Shown here piece by piece: positions 1 to 9,710 of a stretch of DNA of 64,000 nucleotides. Under the pieces are notes generated by a model, which saw only the letters and a program-made list of their open reading frames with translations, did no database searches and was not told the origin of the DNA. Origin of the DNA: Ruegeria sp. THAF33. Lineage in GTDB: Bacteria; Pseudomonadota; Alphaproteobacteria; Rhodobacterales; Rhodobacteraceae. The position numbers were made by a program, and so were the translations under genes. How positions within the stretch are numbered: the stretch's first letter is position 1; each line of letters begins with the position of its first letter. Location of the stretch: contig NZ_CP045384.1 of NCBI RefSeq assembly GCF_009363615.1, positions 1,610,501 through 1,674,500 on the forward strand, read 5' to 3'.

Positions 1-110
1 AAGGACATCTGGTAAGTCTTGTGTCCTTTCTCCGAATTCGTCGGGGTCGGTTACCTAGGGCAGCGTCCGACCCCTACGCCCCGGGGTGCCGGGGCGCTAA
101 TCCTACCCAA
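1..110. other. Hairpin-rich non-coding stretch at window edge
   Basis: No convincing gene is seen here. Four perfect inverted repeats follow one another: 1-7 with 22-28, 43-50 with 67-74, 77-84 with 89-96 (tetraloop), and 106-111 with 117-122, the last running into the end of the small gene at 111-299. None is followed by a T-run. This could be part of a structured RNA whose remainder lies to the left of the window, or a set of processing and termination hairpins. I looked for tmRNA tag codons, RNase P and SRP RNA signatures and tRNA T-arms and found none. Confidence 0.4.
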
Positions 111-299
111 CTAAGCGTTGGGGGTATCTCGCCCATCAGGTTCTTTGGCGATTCCCTTGTAGGGTTTGCCATCATCCTTGACGGGCATAAATTGGCCAGT
201 GCGCTCGTCACGCTTTTGCCAGTTTCCATCATCACGCTGAAACTGAGTACGACCAGTCACAGCACCTCGGCGGTATCCATCTCCAGTATTCTTTGCCAT
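111..299 (-). CDS. Small conserved charged protein, function unknown
   Basis: A 62-residue, highly charged protein without membrane segments. It opens with MAKNTGDGYRRGAVTGRTQF and continues with a W-x-KRD-x3-GQFM stretch and a DGKPYKG segment. From memory, similar short proteins (KNTG at the start, KRD near the middle, DG-x-PFKG near the end) occur as stand-alone hypothetical proteins in many bacteria. The start is supported by an AAGGAG ribosome binding site about 9 bases upstream on the minus strand. Function is unknown; the composition suggests a nucleic-acid or ribosome-associated role, but that is inference. It stands alone, downstream of nrdJ on the same strand with about 220 bases between. 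Confidence 0.7.
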   Translation of the reverse strand: MAKNTGDGYRRGAVTGRTQFQRDDGNWQKRDERTGQFMPVKDDGKPYKGIAKEPDGRDTPNA

Positions 300-520
300 T
301 TCGCAGGCTCCTTATTCACAGGCGGTCGCGATTTCTTGTTAGTAAGTCTCGGGACAACTCTGTATTTCCAAGCACGCTATTGATCCCCAAATACCGATCT
401 GTCTTCCTTTAATTTGTCGACCCTACTAGGGCCGGATTTGGTTTATCTCGCAGCGTGCAAACCGATTGCGAGATCAGCCGGGGATCGGTGCTCCAACACC
501 GGTCCCCAACCTTCAATTTC
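300..520. other. Spacer between nrdJ and the small protein gene
   Basis: About 220 bases without a gene. It holds the hairpin at 480-507 just downstream of nrdJ, and presumably the promoter and ribosome binding site of the small protein gene at 111-299. Nothing else is recognisable. Confidence 0.5.
480..507 (-). terminator. Hairpin downstream of nrdJ
   Basis: On the minus strand nrdJ ends at 521 and is followed by an inverted repeat: 480-484 pairs with 503-507 and 486-490 with 497-501, with one mismatch between the two arms and a six-base loop. There is no clear T-run after it, so it may stabilise or end the nrdJ message without being a classical intrinsic terminator. Confidence 0.45.
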
Positions 521-3500
521 TTAGCTACACCCGCTTGTCGCGCCACAGGTGTTGCATTTCATGCAGGTGCCGTTGCGCACCAGTGTGTAGTTTCCGCATT
601 CGCCGCAGGGATCGCCCTCGTACCCCTGCATCTTGGCCTTTGTGCGGGCGTCCATGCTTGTGGCCACCGCCGTTTCGGCTGCCGATGCTTCAAAGGAAGC
701 CGCCGGTTCAGCCATGCCGTTCACCTCGACCTGACCCGCATTGAACACAGCCAGATCTTGCGGCAAGCGCTTGCGCAGATAGCCGGTGGAGCTGATTTGT
801 TTCAGCACTTCCAACGACTTGGACGCGGCTGTATCGCTGATTTCCGAAACATTCGAGACACCCTCGTCCTCGCCCCGACCCAAATCGTCAAAGGTTGCGC
901 CTTCGGGTTTCACGTGGGCCAAATCGGTGCGGTCCAGATAGGACACGGCCAGTTCGCGGAAGATGTAATCCAGGATTGACGTTGCGTTCTTGATCGAGTC
1001 GTTGCCCTGCACCATCCCCGCGGGTTCGAACTTGGTGAAGGTGAAGGCGTCCACGAATTCTTCCAGCGGCACGCCGTATTGCAGACCAACCGACACGGCG
1101 ATGGCAAAGTTGTTCATCATCGCACGGAAGCCGGCGCCTTCCTTGTGCATGTCGATGAAAATCTCGCCCAACTGGCCGTCTTCGAACTCACCGGTGCGCA
1201 GATAGACCTTGTGGCCACCAACGATTGCCTTCTGGGTATAGCCCTTGCGGCGATGCGGCAGTTTTTCACGATGGCTGCGGATGATTTCCTTGACCACAAC
1301 CTTCTCGATCACCTTCTCGGCCAGAACGACGGCCTTTTCCTGCGCCGAGCCGCTTTCCAGCACTTCCGCCGCCTCGTCGTCATCCTCGACCAGTGCAGCT
1401 GCCAGCGGCTGCGACAGTTTCGAGCCGTCACGATAGAGCGCGTTGGCCTTCACACCCAGCGACCAGCTGAGTTCATAGGCTTTCTGACAGTCTTCGATGG
1501 TCGCGTCATTCGGCATGTTGATCGTCTTCGAGATCGCACCCGAAATGAAGCTCTGCGCCGCCGCCATCATGGTGATATGGCTTTCAACTCCAAGGAAACG
1601 CTTGCCTTTTTTTCCGCACGGGTTGGCGCAATCAAAGATCGAATAATGCTCTTCTTTCAGATGCGGCGCACCTTCCAGCGTCATGGTTCCGCAGACATGG
1701 TCGTTGGCCGCCTCGATATCCGCACGGGAAAAACCAAGATGACGCAGCAGGTCGAATGTCGGGTCATTCAGCTTAGTCGCCGGAATGCCCAGAACACCGG
1801 TGCAGAAATCCTCGCCCAGTGTCCACTGGTTGAAGACGAACCGGATATCGAACGCGCTTTCCAGAGCCGCATCCACCTTGGCCAGTTCGTTCGGGCCAAA
1901 GCCATGTCCGGTCAGCGAGGTGTGGTTGATCCCTGGCGCATTGCCGATGGTGCCGTGACCGACCGCATAGGATACGATCTCTTCGATCTGCGACGAGGAA
2001 TAGCCCAGCTTTTCCAGCGCCGAAGGCACCGAGCGGTTGATGATCTTGAAATACCCGCCACCGGCCAGCTTCTTGAACTTCACCAACGCAAAGTCAGGCT
2101 CGATCCCGGTGGTGTCGCAATCCATCACCAGACCGATGGTGCCGGTGGGCGCGATCACGGTGGCCTGCGCGTTGCGATAACCGTTCTTCTCACCCAGGCT
2201 CAGCGCCTCATCCCAGGCGGACATGGCCAGATCGACCAGGCGCTTGTCCGGGCAGTTGCCGTGATCCAGCGGCACCGGTTTGACGGCCAGTTTCTCGTAG
2301 CCTTCTGTCACACCCTGCGCCGCGCGGCGGTGGTTGCGGATGACACGCAGCATATGCTCGGCGTTGCGCTCATAACCTTTGAACGGGCCAAGCTCTCCGG
2401 CAATTTCAGCCGATGTCGCATAAGCCACACCGGTCATGATCGCGGTCAGCGCGCCACAGATCGCCCGGCCTTCGTCCGAGTCATAGCTGTAGCCCATGTT
2501 CATCAGCAGACCGCCGATATTGGCATAACCCAGACCCAGTGTGCGGAAGTCATAAGACAGCTGCGCGATTTCCTTCGACGGGAACTGCGCCATGGTCACC
2601 GAGATTTCCAGCGTCAGGGTCCACAGGCGCGAGGCATGCATGTAATCCGCTGCCTGGAACTCACCATCCTTGAGGAAGGTCAGCAGGTTCATCGAGGCCA
2701 GGTTACAGGCCGTGTCATCCAGGAACATGTATTCCGAGCACGGGTTCGAACCGCGAATCTCACCATCTTCGGGGCATGTGTGCCACTCGTTGACCGTGTC
2801 ATGGAACTGGATGCCCGGATCGGCACAGGCCCAGGCCGCATGGCCGACCTTTTCCCACAAATCCCGCGCCTTGACCACCTTGGCCACCTTGCCGTCGGTG
2901 CGGTTGATCAGCTCCCAATCGGCATCCTTTTCAACCGCCTTGAGGAACGCATTGGTCACGCGGATGGAATTGTTCGAGTTCTGGCCCGAAACCGAGCTGT
3001 ACGCCTCCGAATCCCAGTCTGTATCATAGGTCGGGAACTCGATGCTGTCGTGGCCCTGCTTAGCATAGTCCAAAACACGCTTGATGTAAGTTTCTGGTAT
3101 TGCGACCTTTTTCGCTTCACGAACCGCCTTTTTCAGCGCGTCGTTCTTGTTCGGATCATAGGCGTCATCGGCAGATCCATCCCAAGACCGGATGGCCTCG
3201 AAAATGCCGTTCAGCATTTTCTCGTGCATCTTCGATCCGGCAACGATCGAGGCCACCTTCTGTTCTTCGATCACCTTCCATTCGATGAATTGCTCGATGT
3301 CTGGGTGATCTGCATCGACGATCACCATCTTTGCTGCCCGACGGGTTGTTCCGCCTGATTTGATCGCGCCAGCGGCGCGGTCGCCGATCTTGAGAAAGCC
3401 CATGAGGCCCGAGGATTTGCCGCCGCCCGAAAGCGCCTCGCCTTCTGCACGTAGATGGCTGAAGTTGGTGCCTGTGCCGCTCCCGTATTTGAACAGGCGC

Positions 3501-4141
3501 GCCTCGCGCACCCACAGGTCCATGATGCCACCTTCGTTCACCAGATCATCATCGACCGACTGGATGAAGCACGCGTGCGGCTGAGGATGTTCATAGGCCG
3601 ATTTCGACTTGGTCAGCTTGCCGGTCTTGTAATCGACATAGTGGTGCCCCTGCGCCGGGCCATCGATTCCATAAGCCCAGTGAAGGCCGGTGTTGAACCA
3701 CTGCGGTGAGTTTGGCGCCGCACGCTGGGTCGCCAGCATATAGCGCATCTCGTCGAAATAGGCGCGCGCGTCTTCCTCGGTCGAGAAATAGCCGCCCTTC
3801 CAGCCCCAATAGGCCCAGGCGCCAGCCAGACGGTCGAACACTTGCTTCGACGATGTTTCTCCTTCGAACTCTGCGCCTTCCGCGGGAACCGATCGCCACA
3901 GAAATTCAGGAACATCCTTTTCTTTCACCTTCTTGAGCTTGGTGGGCACCCCGGCCTTGCGGAAGTACTTCTGCGCAATCACATCACTTGCAACCTGCGA
4001 CCAGCTGGAAGGGACTTCGATGTCATCAAGACGAAAGACAATTGTACCGTCCGGATTTCGGATTTCAGATGTTGCCGACACAAAATTCAGTTCCGCATAG
4101 GCGTCCTGATCCGGTTTGGTGAATTTTCTTTCAATCTTCAT
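521..4141 (-). CDS. nrdJ: Vitamin B12-dependent (class II) ribonucleotide reductase
   Basis: Reduces ribonucleotides to deoxyribonucleotides in the cytoplasm using adenosylcobalamin as radical source, so it works with or without oxygen. At 1206 residues it has the length of the large NrdJ form. The catalytic barrel carries [19 protein letters not shown] near residues 467-485, with the conserved N and C of the active site. A TSCPD-like domain follows near residues 960-1070. The C-terminal tail has four Cys-x2-Cys-type pairs ([15 protein letters not shown]), the redox and zinc-ribbon tail of this family. It is monocistronic. A NrdR-type box lies 42 bases upstream of the start. No cobalamin riboswitch was recognised in the leader. 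Confidence 0.97.
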   Translation of the reverse strand: MKIERKFTKPDQDAYAELNFVSATSEIRNPDGTIVFRLDDIEVPSSWSQVASDVIAQKYFRKAGVPTKLKKVKEKDVPEFLWRSVPAEGAEFEGETSSKQVFDRLAGAWAYWGWKGGYFSTEEDARAYFDEMRYMLATQRAAPNSPQWFNTGLHWAYGIDGPAQGHHYVDYKTGKLTKSKSAYEHPQPHACFIQSVDDDLVNEGGIMDLWVREARLFKYGSGTGTNFSHLRAEGEALSGGGKSSGLMGFLKIGDRAAGAIKSGGTTRRAAKMVIVDADHPDIEQFIEWKVIEEQKVASIVAGSKMHEKMLNGIFEAIRSWDGSADDAYDPNKNDALKKAVREAKKVAIPETYIKRVLDYAKQGHDSIEFPTYDTDWDSEAYSSVSGQNSNNSIRVTNAFLKAVEKDADWELINRTDGKVAKVVKARDLWEKVGHAAWACADPGIQFHDTVNEWHTCPEDGEIRGSNPCSEYMFLDDTACNLASMNLLTFLKDGEFQAADYMHASRLWTLTLEISVTMAQFPSKEIAQLSYDFRTLGLGYANIGGLLMNMGYSYDSDEGRAICGALTAIMTGVAYATSAEIAGELGPFKGYERNAEHMLRVIRNHRRAAQGVTEGYEKLAVKPVPLDHGNCPDKRLVDLAMSAWDEALSLGEKNGYRNAQATVIAPTGTIGLVMDCDTTGIEPDFALVKFKKLAGGGYFKIINRSVPSALEKLGYSSSQIEEIVSYAVGHGTIGNAPGINHTSLTGHGFGPNELAKVDAALESAFDIRFVFNQWTLGEDFCTGVLGIPATKLNDPTFDLLRHLGFSRADIEAANDHVCGTMTLEGAPHLKEEHYSIFDCANPCGKKGKRFLGVESHITMMAAAQSFISGAISKTINMPNDATIEDCQKAYELSWSLGVKANALYRDGSKLSQPLAAALVEDDDEAAEVLESGSAQEKAVVLAEKVIEKVVVKEIIRSHREKLPHRRKGYTQKAIVGGHKVYLRTGEFEDGQLGEIFIDMHKEGAGFRAMMNNFAIAVSVGLQYGVPLEEFVDAFTFTKFEPAGMVQGNDSIKNATSILDYIFRELAVSYLDRTDLAHVKPEGATFDDLGRGEDEGVSNVSEISDTAASKSLEVLKQISSTGYLRKRLPQDLAVFNAGQVEVNGMAEPAASFEASAAETAVATSMDARTKAKMQGYEGDPCGECGNYTLVRNGTCMKCNTCGATSGCS

Positions 4142-4182
4142 GTCCGCAGCCCTGGTTTATTCAGCTCAATTTCAGATTCCCG

Positions 4183-4198
4183 ACACCAAATCTTGTGT
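4183..4198 (-). promoter_or_regulatory. NrdR box upstream of nrdJ
   Basis: The 16-mer ACACCAAATCTTGTGT is a near-palindrome matching the NrdR consensus (ACAC, A/T-rich centre, GTGT). NrdR is the nucleotide-sensing repressor of ribonucleotide reductase genes. Its position 42 bases upstream of nrdJ fits that role. The NrdR gene itself is not in this window. Confidence 0.7.
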
Positions 4199-4339
4199 TG
4201 CAGGGTGTCGCCCACAACGCCCTGAGAAGCGTGCAAAAAGGTACTGTTCGCTGCCTTGGACAGCGCAATGCCGCTAATGCGGCCGCACGTTAATCGTTTG
4301 TGCTTATCCGACCCTCGCCCGCTGCCTTTTCTGGGATAT

Positions 4340-4355
4340 ACACCAGATGTTGTGG
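4340..4355 (-). promoter_or_regulatory. Possible second, weaker NrdR box
   Basis: ACACCAGATGTTGTGG resembles the first box, with a degenerate last base and a G near the centre. It lies 157 bases further upstream, close to 15 helical turns. NrdR sites usually come in pairs, but normally much closer, so this assignment is tentative. Confidence 0.35.
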
Positions 4356-4683
4356 CAATCTCGTTGGCTCATACAATTTGACGTATGTTCCCATAGTAGG
4401 TCAACGCCCTTTTTCGGTCATTTCCCAAATCTTTTTTATTGACCTGATAGTTGCATGAGGCCTTCTGCGTGCAGGCCGCGATTCCTCCACAGCTTCATCC
4501 ACGGCGAATTTCCGCCGACGTTTTGCGCTCTCAAAATGAATTCCCGTTTTTACCAGCATAGTTATCTGGATTTGATCAACCAATGGCATGCTGGTTACCT
4601 TGAAAGGGAATCAATACCGTCCGGGCAAACAGACCTGCGCCATGTGCCGAACGGTTTACCCAAGAGCGAGGGAGTTCAAACGA

Positions 4684-5118
4684 ATGAAGTTGTTTCATTT
4701 TTTCCCGGCCATGGCCTGCATCGTTGCATGCGCACCACAAGATGTGCCCATCCCGTCACGCAGCGCACAGTTTGAATCCTTCCCGAAACGGCTGTTCGAT
4801 ACGTTTGAAACCAGTTGCTCGGGCCCTGGCGAGTCTTTCAAAAAAACCGGGAACCAAGTTTTTGAATGCAGCGAGTTCCTGCCCCCGAAGGCAACAGCTT
4901 TTCTGATTCTGAACTACGACGGACATCCGCAGGAACTGCCCCAAAGCGTCATGCGACTTACGTCAACAAAAACAAACGCAGGGTATCGCGTGGACGCGCG
5001 TGTTTTCTTCCACGTCCCGCAAAAAACCGGTGCGGCAGTTGAAGTTCCGGTCGAAAGTAAGGTTTTGAATCAAGCCATCGGCGAGCTCTACCAGACAATG
5101 GGTGGCTCGCCGAATTAG
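4684..5118 (+). CDS. Putative lipoprotein
   Basis: A 144-residue protein with a lipoprotein signal: a short basic start, a hydrophobic stretch, and a lipobox ending in IVAC with the cysteine at about residue 16. After cleavage it would be lipid-anchored in the envelope. The rest has two further cysteines (SCSGPG and FECSEF) and no domain I can name. I chose ATG 4684 because it places the lipobox correctly and follows a GAGGGAG sequence; an upstream in-frame ATG at 4588 would put 32 extra residues before the signal. It reads toward tRNA-Pro on the opposite strand. Function unknown. Confidence 0.7.
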   Translation: MKLFHFFPAMACIVACAPQDVPIPSRSAQFESFPKRLFDTFETSCSGPGESFKKTGNQVFECSEFLPPKATAFLILNYDGHPQELPQSVMRLTSTKTNAGYRVDARVFFHVPQKTGAAVEVPVESKVLNQAIGELYQTMGGSPN

Positions 5119-5129
5119 CTTGATGGAAG

Positions 5130-5206
5130 TGGTCGGGGCGGCAGGATTCGAACCTACGACCCCCTGTACCCAAAACAGGTGCGCTACCAGACTGCGCCAC
5201 GCCCCG
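5130..5206 (-). tRNA. tRNA-Pro (anticodon TGG)
   Basis: A 77-base cloverleaf on the minus strand. The acceptor stem CGGGGCG pairs with CGCCCCG, the anticodon loop is TTTGGGT with anticodon TGG, the T-arm contains GGTTCGAATCC, and the 3' CCA is encoded. It lies between the lipoprotein gene and the DUF192 gene. Confidence 0.96.
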
Positions 5207-5249
5207 GACCGTGCGCCTTCCTAACGACGCCGATCTGATTTGAAAAGCC

Positions 5250-5717
5250 CTAACAGGGCCAAATTGCAGGTCCTTGCGAAAAAATTTCGTGCTTCATCTG
5301 TGTCCCGGGCCCGATGGAGTAGCGCGCGGACAATCCTGCATTGATTTCAAGCACCGCGTATACGGAGTCGCCCCCTTCAATCGGCGTAAGATCACCCGGA
5401 ATCGCCCCTTCATGCACACGCGTCACCAAACCGGTGCGATCCAGAAAAACCATATCGAGCGGGATCAGTGTGTTCTTCATCCAGAAAGCAACGGGTTGCG
5501 GCGGATCAAAGACGAACAGCATACCGGATCGAGCCGGCAACGATTCGCGAAACATCAAACCGCGGGATCGCTCTTGCGGAGTGACGGCAACTTCCACGTT
5601 AAATTGCACGGTCGCACTGTCGTTTCTGAGTGTGACACGATCCGATCTGCACGCAGCAGCGGCAACCCCTGCCCACAACGTTACGAATATGGTCAAGAGA
5701 ATCCGAAGCCGTTTCAT
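5250..5717 (-). CDS. DUF192 family exported protein
   Basis: 155 residues with a cleavable signal peptide (about residues 1-22, ending AAAA) followed by a DUF192 domain. Family landmarks are visible: ERSRGLMFRE near residues 49-58, the GMLFVF strand, FWMKNTLIPLDMVFLD near residues 78-93, and the YAVLEINAG segment near the end. The protein is presumably periplasmic. The molecular role of DUF192 proteins is not established. It follows the cold-shock-domain gene by 5 bases on the same strand, so the two are probably co-transcribed, an arrangement I believe is common in this group. Confidence 0.88.
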   Translation of the reverse strand: MKRLRILLTIFVTLWAGVAAAACRSDRVTLRNDSATVQFNVEVAVTPQERSRGLMFRESLPARSGMLFVFDPPQPVAFWMKNTLIPLDMVFLDRTGLVTRVHEGAIPGDLTPIEGGDSVYAVLEINAGLSARYSIGPGTQMKHEIFSQGPAIWPC

Positions 5718-5722
5718 CCGGT

Positions 5723-6250
5723 TCAGCTATCCAAAGCCGCTTCCCAGGCCAGAACCTGCGCGGCCATCCGACCACGCTTGCCGTCGATCACCCTCATGGC
5801 CAGCGCTTCACCTGGTTGCAGATCGGCAAGACCCGACCGGCGCAACACCTCAATATGAAGGAATACGTCTTCATTTCGCCCAAAGACATTGGCAAATCCG
5901 AAACCCTTGCCTTTGTCGAACCATTTCACCCGTGCGGCTTCCAGCGGCGCCTTTGCGATAGCCTCCGGATCCAGCTCGGCGAAATCGGCAAGCATCATCG
6001 AGTCGGTCCGCGCCGGCGGATCAATCGCAACGACCTCGACCGCCTGAACCCCTCGGTCCGTGCGGTGAGTCATGATTTCAATGCTGGCGCCATCCGCAAC
6101 CGAACTCTGGCCGTAATTGCGCAGAACATTTACGTGCAACAGAATATCCGGGCCGCCCTCTTCGGATACAACAAAGCCATAACCCTTTGCAGGGTCGAAC
6201 CATTTTACGTGTCCACGGACGCGGTACATGTTGTTCAGGTCTTCTGGCAC
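5723..6250 (-). CDS. Protein with two cold-shock domains
   Basis: 175 residues carrying two cold-shock (CSD) RNA-binding folds. The first, near residues 12-75, has GHVKWFDPAKGYGFV; the second, near residues 105-168, has ARVKWFDKGKGFGFAN. Both keep the aromatic RNP1/RNP2 faces that bind single-stranded RNA or DNA. Ordinary CspA proteins are about 70 residues with one domain, so this is the tandem type found in alphaproteobacteria. The start used is GTG at 6250, which has GGGAAAA upstream; ATG at 6229 is an alternative that loses only seven residues. The likely role is RNA chaperoning or growth-phase control. DUF192 follows in the same operon. Confidence 0.9.
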   Translation of the reverse strand: MPEDLNNMYRVRGHVKWFDPAKGYGFVVSEEGGPDILLHVNVLRNYGQSSVADGASIEIMTHRTDRGVQAVEVVAIDPPARTDSMMLADFAELDPEAIAKAPLEAARVKWFDKGKGFGFANVFGRNEDVFLHIEVLRRSGLADLQPGEALAMRVIDGKRGRMAAQVLAWEAALDS

Positions 6251-6371
6251 GGTTTTCCCATCGCGAATTTCAACAGTTCGTTAAGGGTTTGTTGTTTATG
6301 GGAATGGCAGGCAAATTCAAGCTGAAAAAATCGTTTATTTTCTGCCTGTTGCATTTCACGACACGTGAACG

Positions 6372-6977
6372 TCATGGATTCAACCTTTCAACATGCCATG
6401 CCGATCCCGGCTCAATTCGTTGCCATCTGAACCGGTCATGCAAGCGGAATGCTCCATCGGCCCAGAACTCAATCTCGGTGGGCGTCAATCTGTACCCGCC
6501 CCAAAACGGCGGACGCGGTGGATTTGGCCCAAGTTTCGCCGTCACTTTCGCGACCTCTGCCATCAAAGCTGCCCGGCTTGAAAGCGGTTGCGACTGCTTT
6601 GAAGCCCACGCGCCCAGTCGGCTTTTCAATGACCTTGATGCATAATACTCATCTGCCTGGGGCCCATTTTCACGACGTATTGTACCACGAACACGAAGTT
6701 GACGCCGCAAAGATTTCCAATGCATCACAAATGCAGCTTTTCCGGCGGCATCCAGTTCCTTGGCCTTGGCGCTTTCGTAGTTCGTATAAAAAACAAACGA
6801 GTCCGCTTCGATTTCCTTGAGCAACACCATGCGTGCATTTGGCAAGCCATCCGGATCAACGGTTGCTAGCGCAATCGCATTCGGGTCGTTCAATTCGGTT
6901 TCTTCAGCCTCGGCAAGCCACCGGGCCGCTATTTCAAACGGATCGGAGCCAGCAAAGATGCCATCACGCTCGGTCAT
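6372..6977 (-). CDS. pdxH: Pyridoxamine 5'-phosphate oxidase
   Basis: FMN-dependent enzyme that oxidises pyridoxamine or pyridoxine 5'-phosphate to pyridoxal 5'-phosphate, the last step of vitamin B6 cofactor supply. 201 residues, normal for PdxH. Motifs include [13 protein letters not shown] near the start, [15 protein letters not shown], an RQLRVRG strand, and the C-terminal [18 protein letters not shown], the family signature (R-x-E-x3-G). The start at 6977 follows AGGGGATGGAA; two upstream in-frame ATGs (6983 and further) would add residues outside the family alignment. It is divergent from fabI, with about 135 bases between the starts. Confidence 0.95.
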   Translation of the reverse strand: MTERDGIFAGSDPFEIAARWLAEAEETELNDPNAIALATVDPDGLPNARMVLLKEIEADSFVFYTNYESAKAKELDAAGKAAFVMHWKSLRRQLRVRGTIRRENGPQADEYYASRSLKSRLGAWASKQSQPLSSRAALMAEVAKVTAKLGPNPPRPPFWGGYRLTPTEIEFWADGAFRLHDRFRWQRIEPGSAWHVERLNP

Positions 6978-7112
6978 TTCCATCCCCTGGAAAGTATTAA
7001 CGTCGAACCTAAGGCGAGAACTCGCTGCGGGCAAGAGCGCACGGCCTTGATGCAACGCAACCAATGGCATAAACCAACTCAACATAACGCGAAGACAGGC
7101 GGAGAACCGAAC

Positions 7113-7919
7113 ATGTCAAATCAGTTGATGGCCGGCAAACGCGGCCTCATCATGGGACTGGCCAATGACAAATCAATCGCATGGGGAATCGCCCGCGCCT
7201 TGTCGAATGCCGGGGCCGAGCTGGCCTTTTCCTATCAGGGCGAGGCTTTGAAAAAGCGCGTCGACCCGCTGGCGGCGCAATTGGGCAGCGAAATCGTTCT
7301 GCCCTGCGACGTCAGTGACGAAGCATCCATCGACGCGCTCTTTGCAGCTCTGGAAGAGAAATGGGGCAAGCTGGACTTCATCGCCCACGCCATCGGCTTT
7401 TCTGACAAGAACGAGTTGCGCGGTCGCTATGTCGACACCAGCCGCGCGAACTTCAAACTGACGATGGATGTGTCGGTATATTCCTTCACAGCCGTGATGC
7501 AGCGTGCCGAAAAGATGATGTCCGAGGGCGGCAGCGCTGTGACCCTGACCTACTACGGCGCCGAGCAGGTCATGCCGCATTATAATGTCATGGGCGTCGC
7601 CAAGGCCGCGCTGGAGGCGTCGGTCAAATACCTGGCTGAGGATCTGGGCAAGGATGGCATCCGCGTAAACTCGATCTCGGCCGGCCCGATCAAGACGCTG
7701 GCCGCCAGCGGCATCGGCGATTTCCGCTATATCATGAAGTGGAACGAATATAACTCGCCCCTGCGCCGCAACGTGACGATTGATGACGTCGGCAACTCGG
7801 CGCTGTACCTGCTGTCGGATCTGTCCAGCGGTGTCACAGGTGAGAATCTGCATGTGGATTCGGGGTATCACATTGTCGGCATGAAGGCAGTTGACGCCCC
7901 GGACGTGGAAAAAGGTTAA
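7113..7919 (+). CDS. fabI: Enoyl-[acyl-carrier-protein] reductase (NADH)
   Basis: Catalyses the last reductive step of each fatty-acid elongation cycle in the cytoplasm. 268 residues. The N-terminus [20 protein letters not shown] is the FabI version of the Rossmann nucleotide-binding motif, and the catalytic Tyr157-x6-Lys164 sits in YNVMGVAK. The start at 7113 follows GGCGGAGA; an earlier in-frame ATG at 7047 is not needed. The phosphoribosyltransferase gene begins 4 bases after the stop, so the two are probably one transcript. This enzyme type is the target of triclosan and isoniazid-like inhibitors. Confidence 0.96.
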   Translation: MSNQLMAGKRGLIMGLANDKSIAWGIARALSNAGAELAFSYQGEALKKRVDPLAAQLGSEIVLPCDVSDEASIDALFAALEEKWGKLDFIAHAIGFSDKNELRGRYVDTSRANFKLTMDVSVYSFTAVMQRAEKMMSEGGSAVTLTYYGAEQVMPHYNVMGVAKAALEASVKYLAEDLGKDGIRVNSISAGPIKTLAASGIGDFRYIMKWNEYNSPLRRNVTIDDVGNSALYLLSDLSSGVTGENLHVDSGYHIVGMKAVDAPDVEKG

Positions 7920-7923
7920 GAAC

Positions 7924-8433
7924 ATGAGCGCCAAGGACCGCCTGCCCCACGAAAAAGGCTTTCACATCAGCTGGGACCAGATTCATCGCGATTCGCGTGC
8001 GCTGGCCTGGCGTCTCGACGGGCAAGGTCCCGATGATGGCAACTGGCGGGGTGTTGTCGCGATCACACGCGGCGGCATGGCGCCTGCGATGATCGTCAGC
8101 CGAGAACTGGACATCCGTACGGTCGATACGATCAGCGTGCGTTCATACCACCACCAGGAACAGGGTGAGGCAGAGGTGCTGAAATCTCCGGACGCCGACC
8201 TGATGGGCGACGGAACCGGTATTCTGATCATCGACGACCTGGTCGACAGCGGAAAGACATTGGAACTGGTGCGGGACATGTACCCGAATGCGCATTTCGC
8301 GACGGTTTACGCCAAACCCAAGGGCCGCCCGATGGTGGATACCTTCATCACCGAAGTCAGCCAGGACACATGGATCTTCTTCCCATGGGATATGGCCCTT
8401 CAATATGTCGAGCCGTATCGCGGCACCGATTGA
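7924..8433 (+). CDS. gpt: Xanthine phosphoribosyltransferase
   Basis: Purine salvage enzyme of the type I PRTase fold that joins xanthine or guanine with PRPP to form the nucleotide. 169 residues. The PRPP-binding loop [16 protein letters not shown] is at about residues 99-114, and [19 protein letters not shown] near residues 44-62 forms the pyrophosphate loop region. The start is ATG 7924, four bases after fabI stops. Substrate choice (xanthine versus guanine or hypoxanthine) is inferred from overall resemblance to Gpt proteins. Confidence 0.88.
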   Translation: MSAKDRLPHEKGFHISWDQIHRDSRALAWRLDGQGPDDGNWRGVVAITRGGMAPAMIVSRELDIRTVDTISVRSYHHQEQGEAEVLKSPDADLMGDGTGILIIDDLVDSGKTLELVRDMYPNAHFATVYAKPKGRPMVDTFITEVSQDTWIFFPWDMALQYVEPYRGTD

Positions 8434-8454
8434 TTTCTGATTAGTAGACCGCTC

Positions 8455-9630
8455 ATGACGCTCAGCCGTACCGCCGCAACATTCGCACCTCCGGTGATGG
8501 AGGCGCGCCGATGGGTCGAGGGCGTTGCCTTCCCATCCGACCGCCCGTTGATCAACGTAAGCCAGGCGGCCCCGGTTGATCCGCCGCCGCTGGCCTTGCG
8601 GCAGGCTATGGCCGAGTTTGCTGTGCGCGAAGACAGCGCGCATCTTTACGGCCCGGTATTGGGCAATGACGATCTGCGCACCGAACTGGCGGCGCAGATC
8701 AGTGCTCACTATGCGGCGCAGGTAGATGCACCTCGGATCGCCATCACCTCGGGCTGCAATCAGGCGTTTTCGGCCGTGATATCGGCGATCACCGGCGAAG
8801 CGGATGAGGTCATTCTGCCAACCCCATGGTATTTCAACCACAAAATGTGGCTGGATATGGCCGGAGTACGGTCCGTGGACCTGCCGACCGGCGATGATCT
8901 TTTGCCCGATCCAGAGCGTGCGCGCGGATTGATTACCGACAAGACACGCGCCATTGCGCTGGTCACGCCCAACAATCCGGGCGGCATCGAATACCCTGCC
9001 GAACTTGTCAGAGCCTTTTTTAACCTGGCCCGTGAAACCGGGATCCGCCTGATCGTCGATGAAACCTATCGCGATTTCGACAGCCGCAGCGGCCCCCCGC
9101 ATGATCTGTTTCAGCAACCCGGGTGGGACGAAACACTTGTCCACCTATACTCTTTCTCCAAAGCTTATCGTCTGACGGGCCACAGGGTGGGTGCCATCGC
9201 AACAAGCCCGGCGTTGTTGTCCGAGGTCGAGAAATTTCTGGATACGGTCGCCATTTGCCCGGGCCAGATCGGCCAGTTCGCAGCGTTGTGGGGTATGCAA
9301 AACCTGTCGCAATGGCTGGCCTGCGAGCGTGACGAAATTCTTGACCGCCGCGCAGCCATTGCAGAAGGCATGCCGGCGCTTGAAGCACGGGGGTGGCGGC
9401 TTTTGGGACTTGGCGCCTATTTTGCCTATCTCGAACATCCGTTCGACATGCCGTCAGACGAGCTTGCGCGCCGTCTGGTCAGCGAAGCCGGCGTGCTGCT
9501 GTTGCCCGGAACCATGTTCATGCCCGATCATGACCCGGCTGGAAAACGGCAGGTCCGCATTGCTTTTGCCAATCTGGATCGGGCCGGGCTGGGCCAATTG
9601 TTCGACCGGTTGCAGGACCTGCCCTTCTAA
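8455..9630 (+). CDS. PLP-dependent class I/II aminotransferase
   Basis: 391-residue fold-type I aminotransferase. The PLP lysine is K236 in YSFSKAYRLTGHRVG; TPNNPGG (N174) and the DET motif at D202 complete the cofactor site. No transmembrane or signal segments, so it is cytoplasmic. The substrate is not evident from sequence; it resembles the broad aspartate/aromatic aminotransferase subgroup. It lies 21 bases after the phosphoribosyltransferase stop and before the PpiD-like gene, all on the plus strand. Confidence 0.88.
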   Translation: MTLSRTAATFAPPVMEARRWVEGVAFPSDRPLINVSQAAPVDPPPLALRQAMAEFAVREDSAHLYGPVLGNDDLRTELAAQISAHYAAQVDAPRIAITSGCNQAFSAVISAITGEADEVILPTPWYFNHKMWLDMAGVRSVDLPTGDDLLPDPERARGLITDKTRAIALVTPNNPGGIEYPAELVRAFFNLARETGIRLIVDETYRDFDSRSGPPHDLFQQPGWDETLVHLYSFSKAYRLTGHRVGAIATSPALLSEVEKFLDTVAICPGQIGQFAALWGMQNLSQWLACERDEILDRRAAIAEGMPALEARGWRLLGLGAYFAYLEHPFDMPSDELARRLVSEAGVLLLPGTMFMPDHDPAGKRQVRIAFANLDRAGLGQLFDRLQDLPF

Positions 9631-9710
9631 GCTTGCCCCTCGGCGGTGTGCGTCGTATTCAGGGCCGCAACCGACAGGGCAGAACTCTGCCGAAAAAACA
9701 AGAGGGCATC

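Larger units (their letters stand above)
4142..4683. other. Divergent control region of nrdJ and a lipoprotein gene
   Basis: About 540 bases between two divergently read genes. It contains a strong NrdR-type box at 4183-4198 and a weaker one at 4340-4355. Several short open frames are present but have no ribosome binding sites or recognisable protein character. An in-frame ATG at 4588 could extend the lipoprotein gene, but the lipobox supports the start at 4684. Confidence 0.5.

Noticed and set aside
1..122. Permuted tmRNA as identity of the hairpin stretch
   Set aside because: No tag codons of the ANDN type and no T-arm are visible, so I did not name it; it stays an open structured region.
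1079..3358. A 759-codon open frame antisense to nrdJ
   Set aside because: It is a shadow of the high-GC nrdJ gene: no ribosome binding site and no recognisable protein features, while nrdJ in the opposite frame is complete and conserved.
4141..4400. Cobalamin riboswitch upstream of nrdJ
   Set aside because: I looked for the B12-box (GCCACTG type) and the surrounding stems and did not find them; a NrdR box is present instead.
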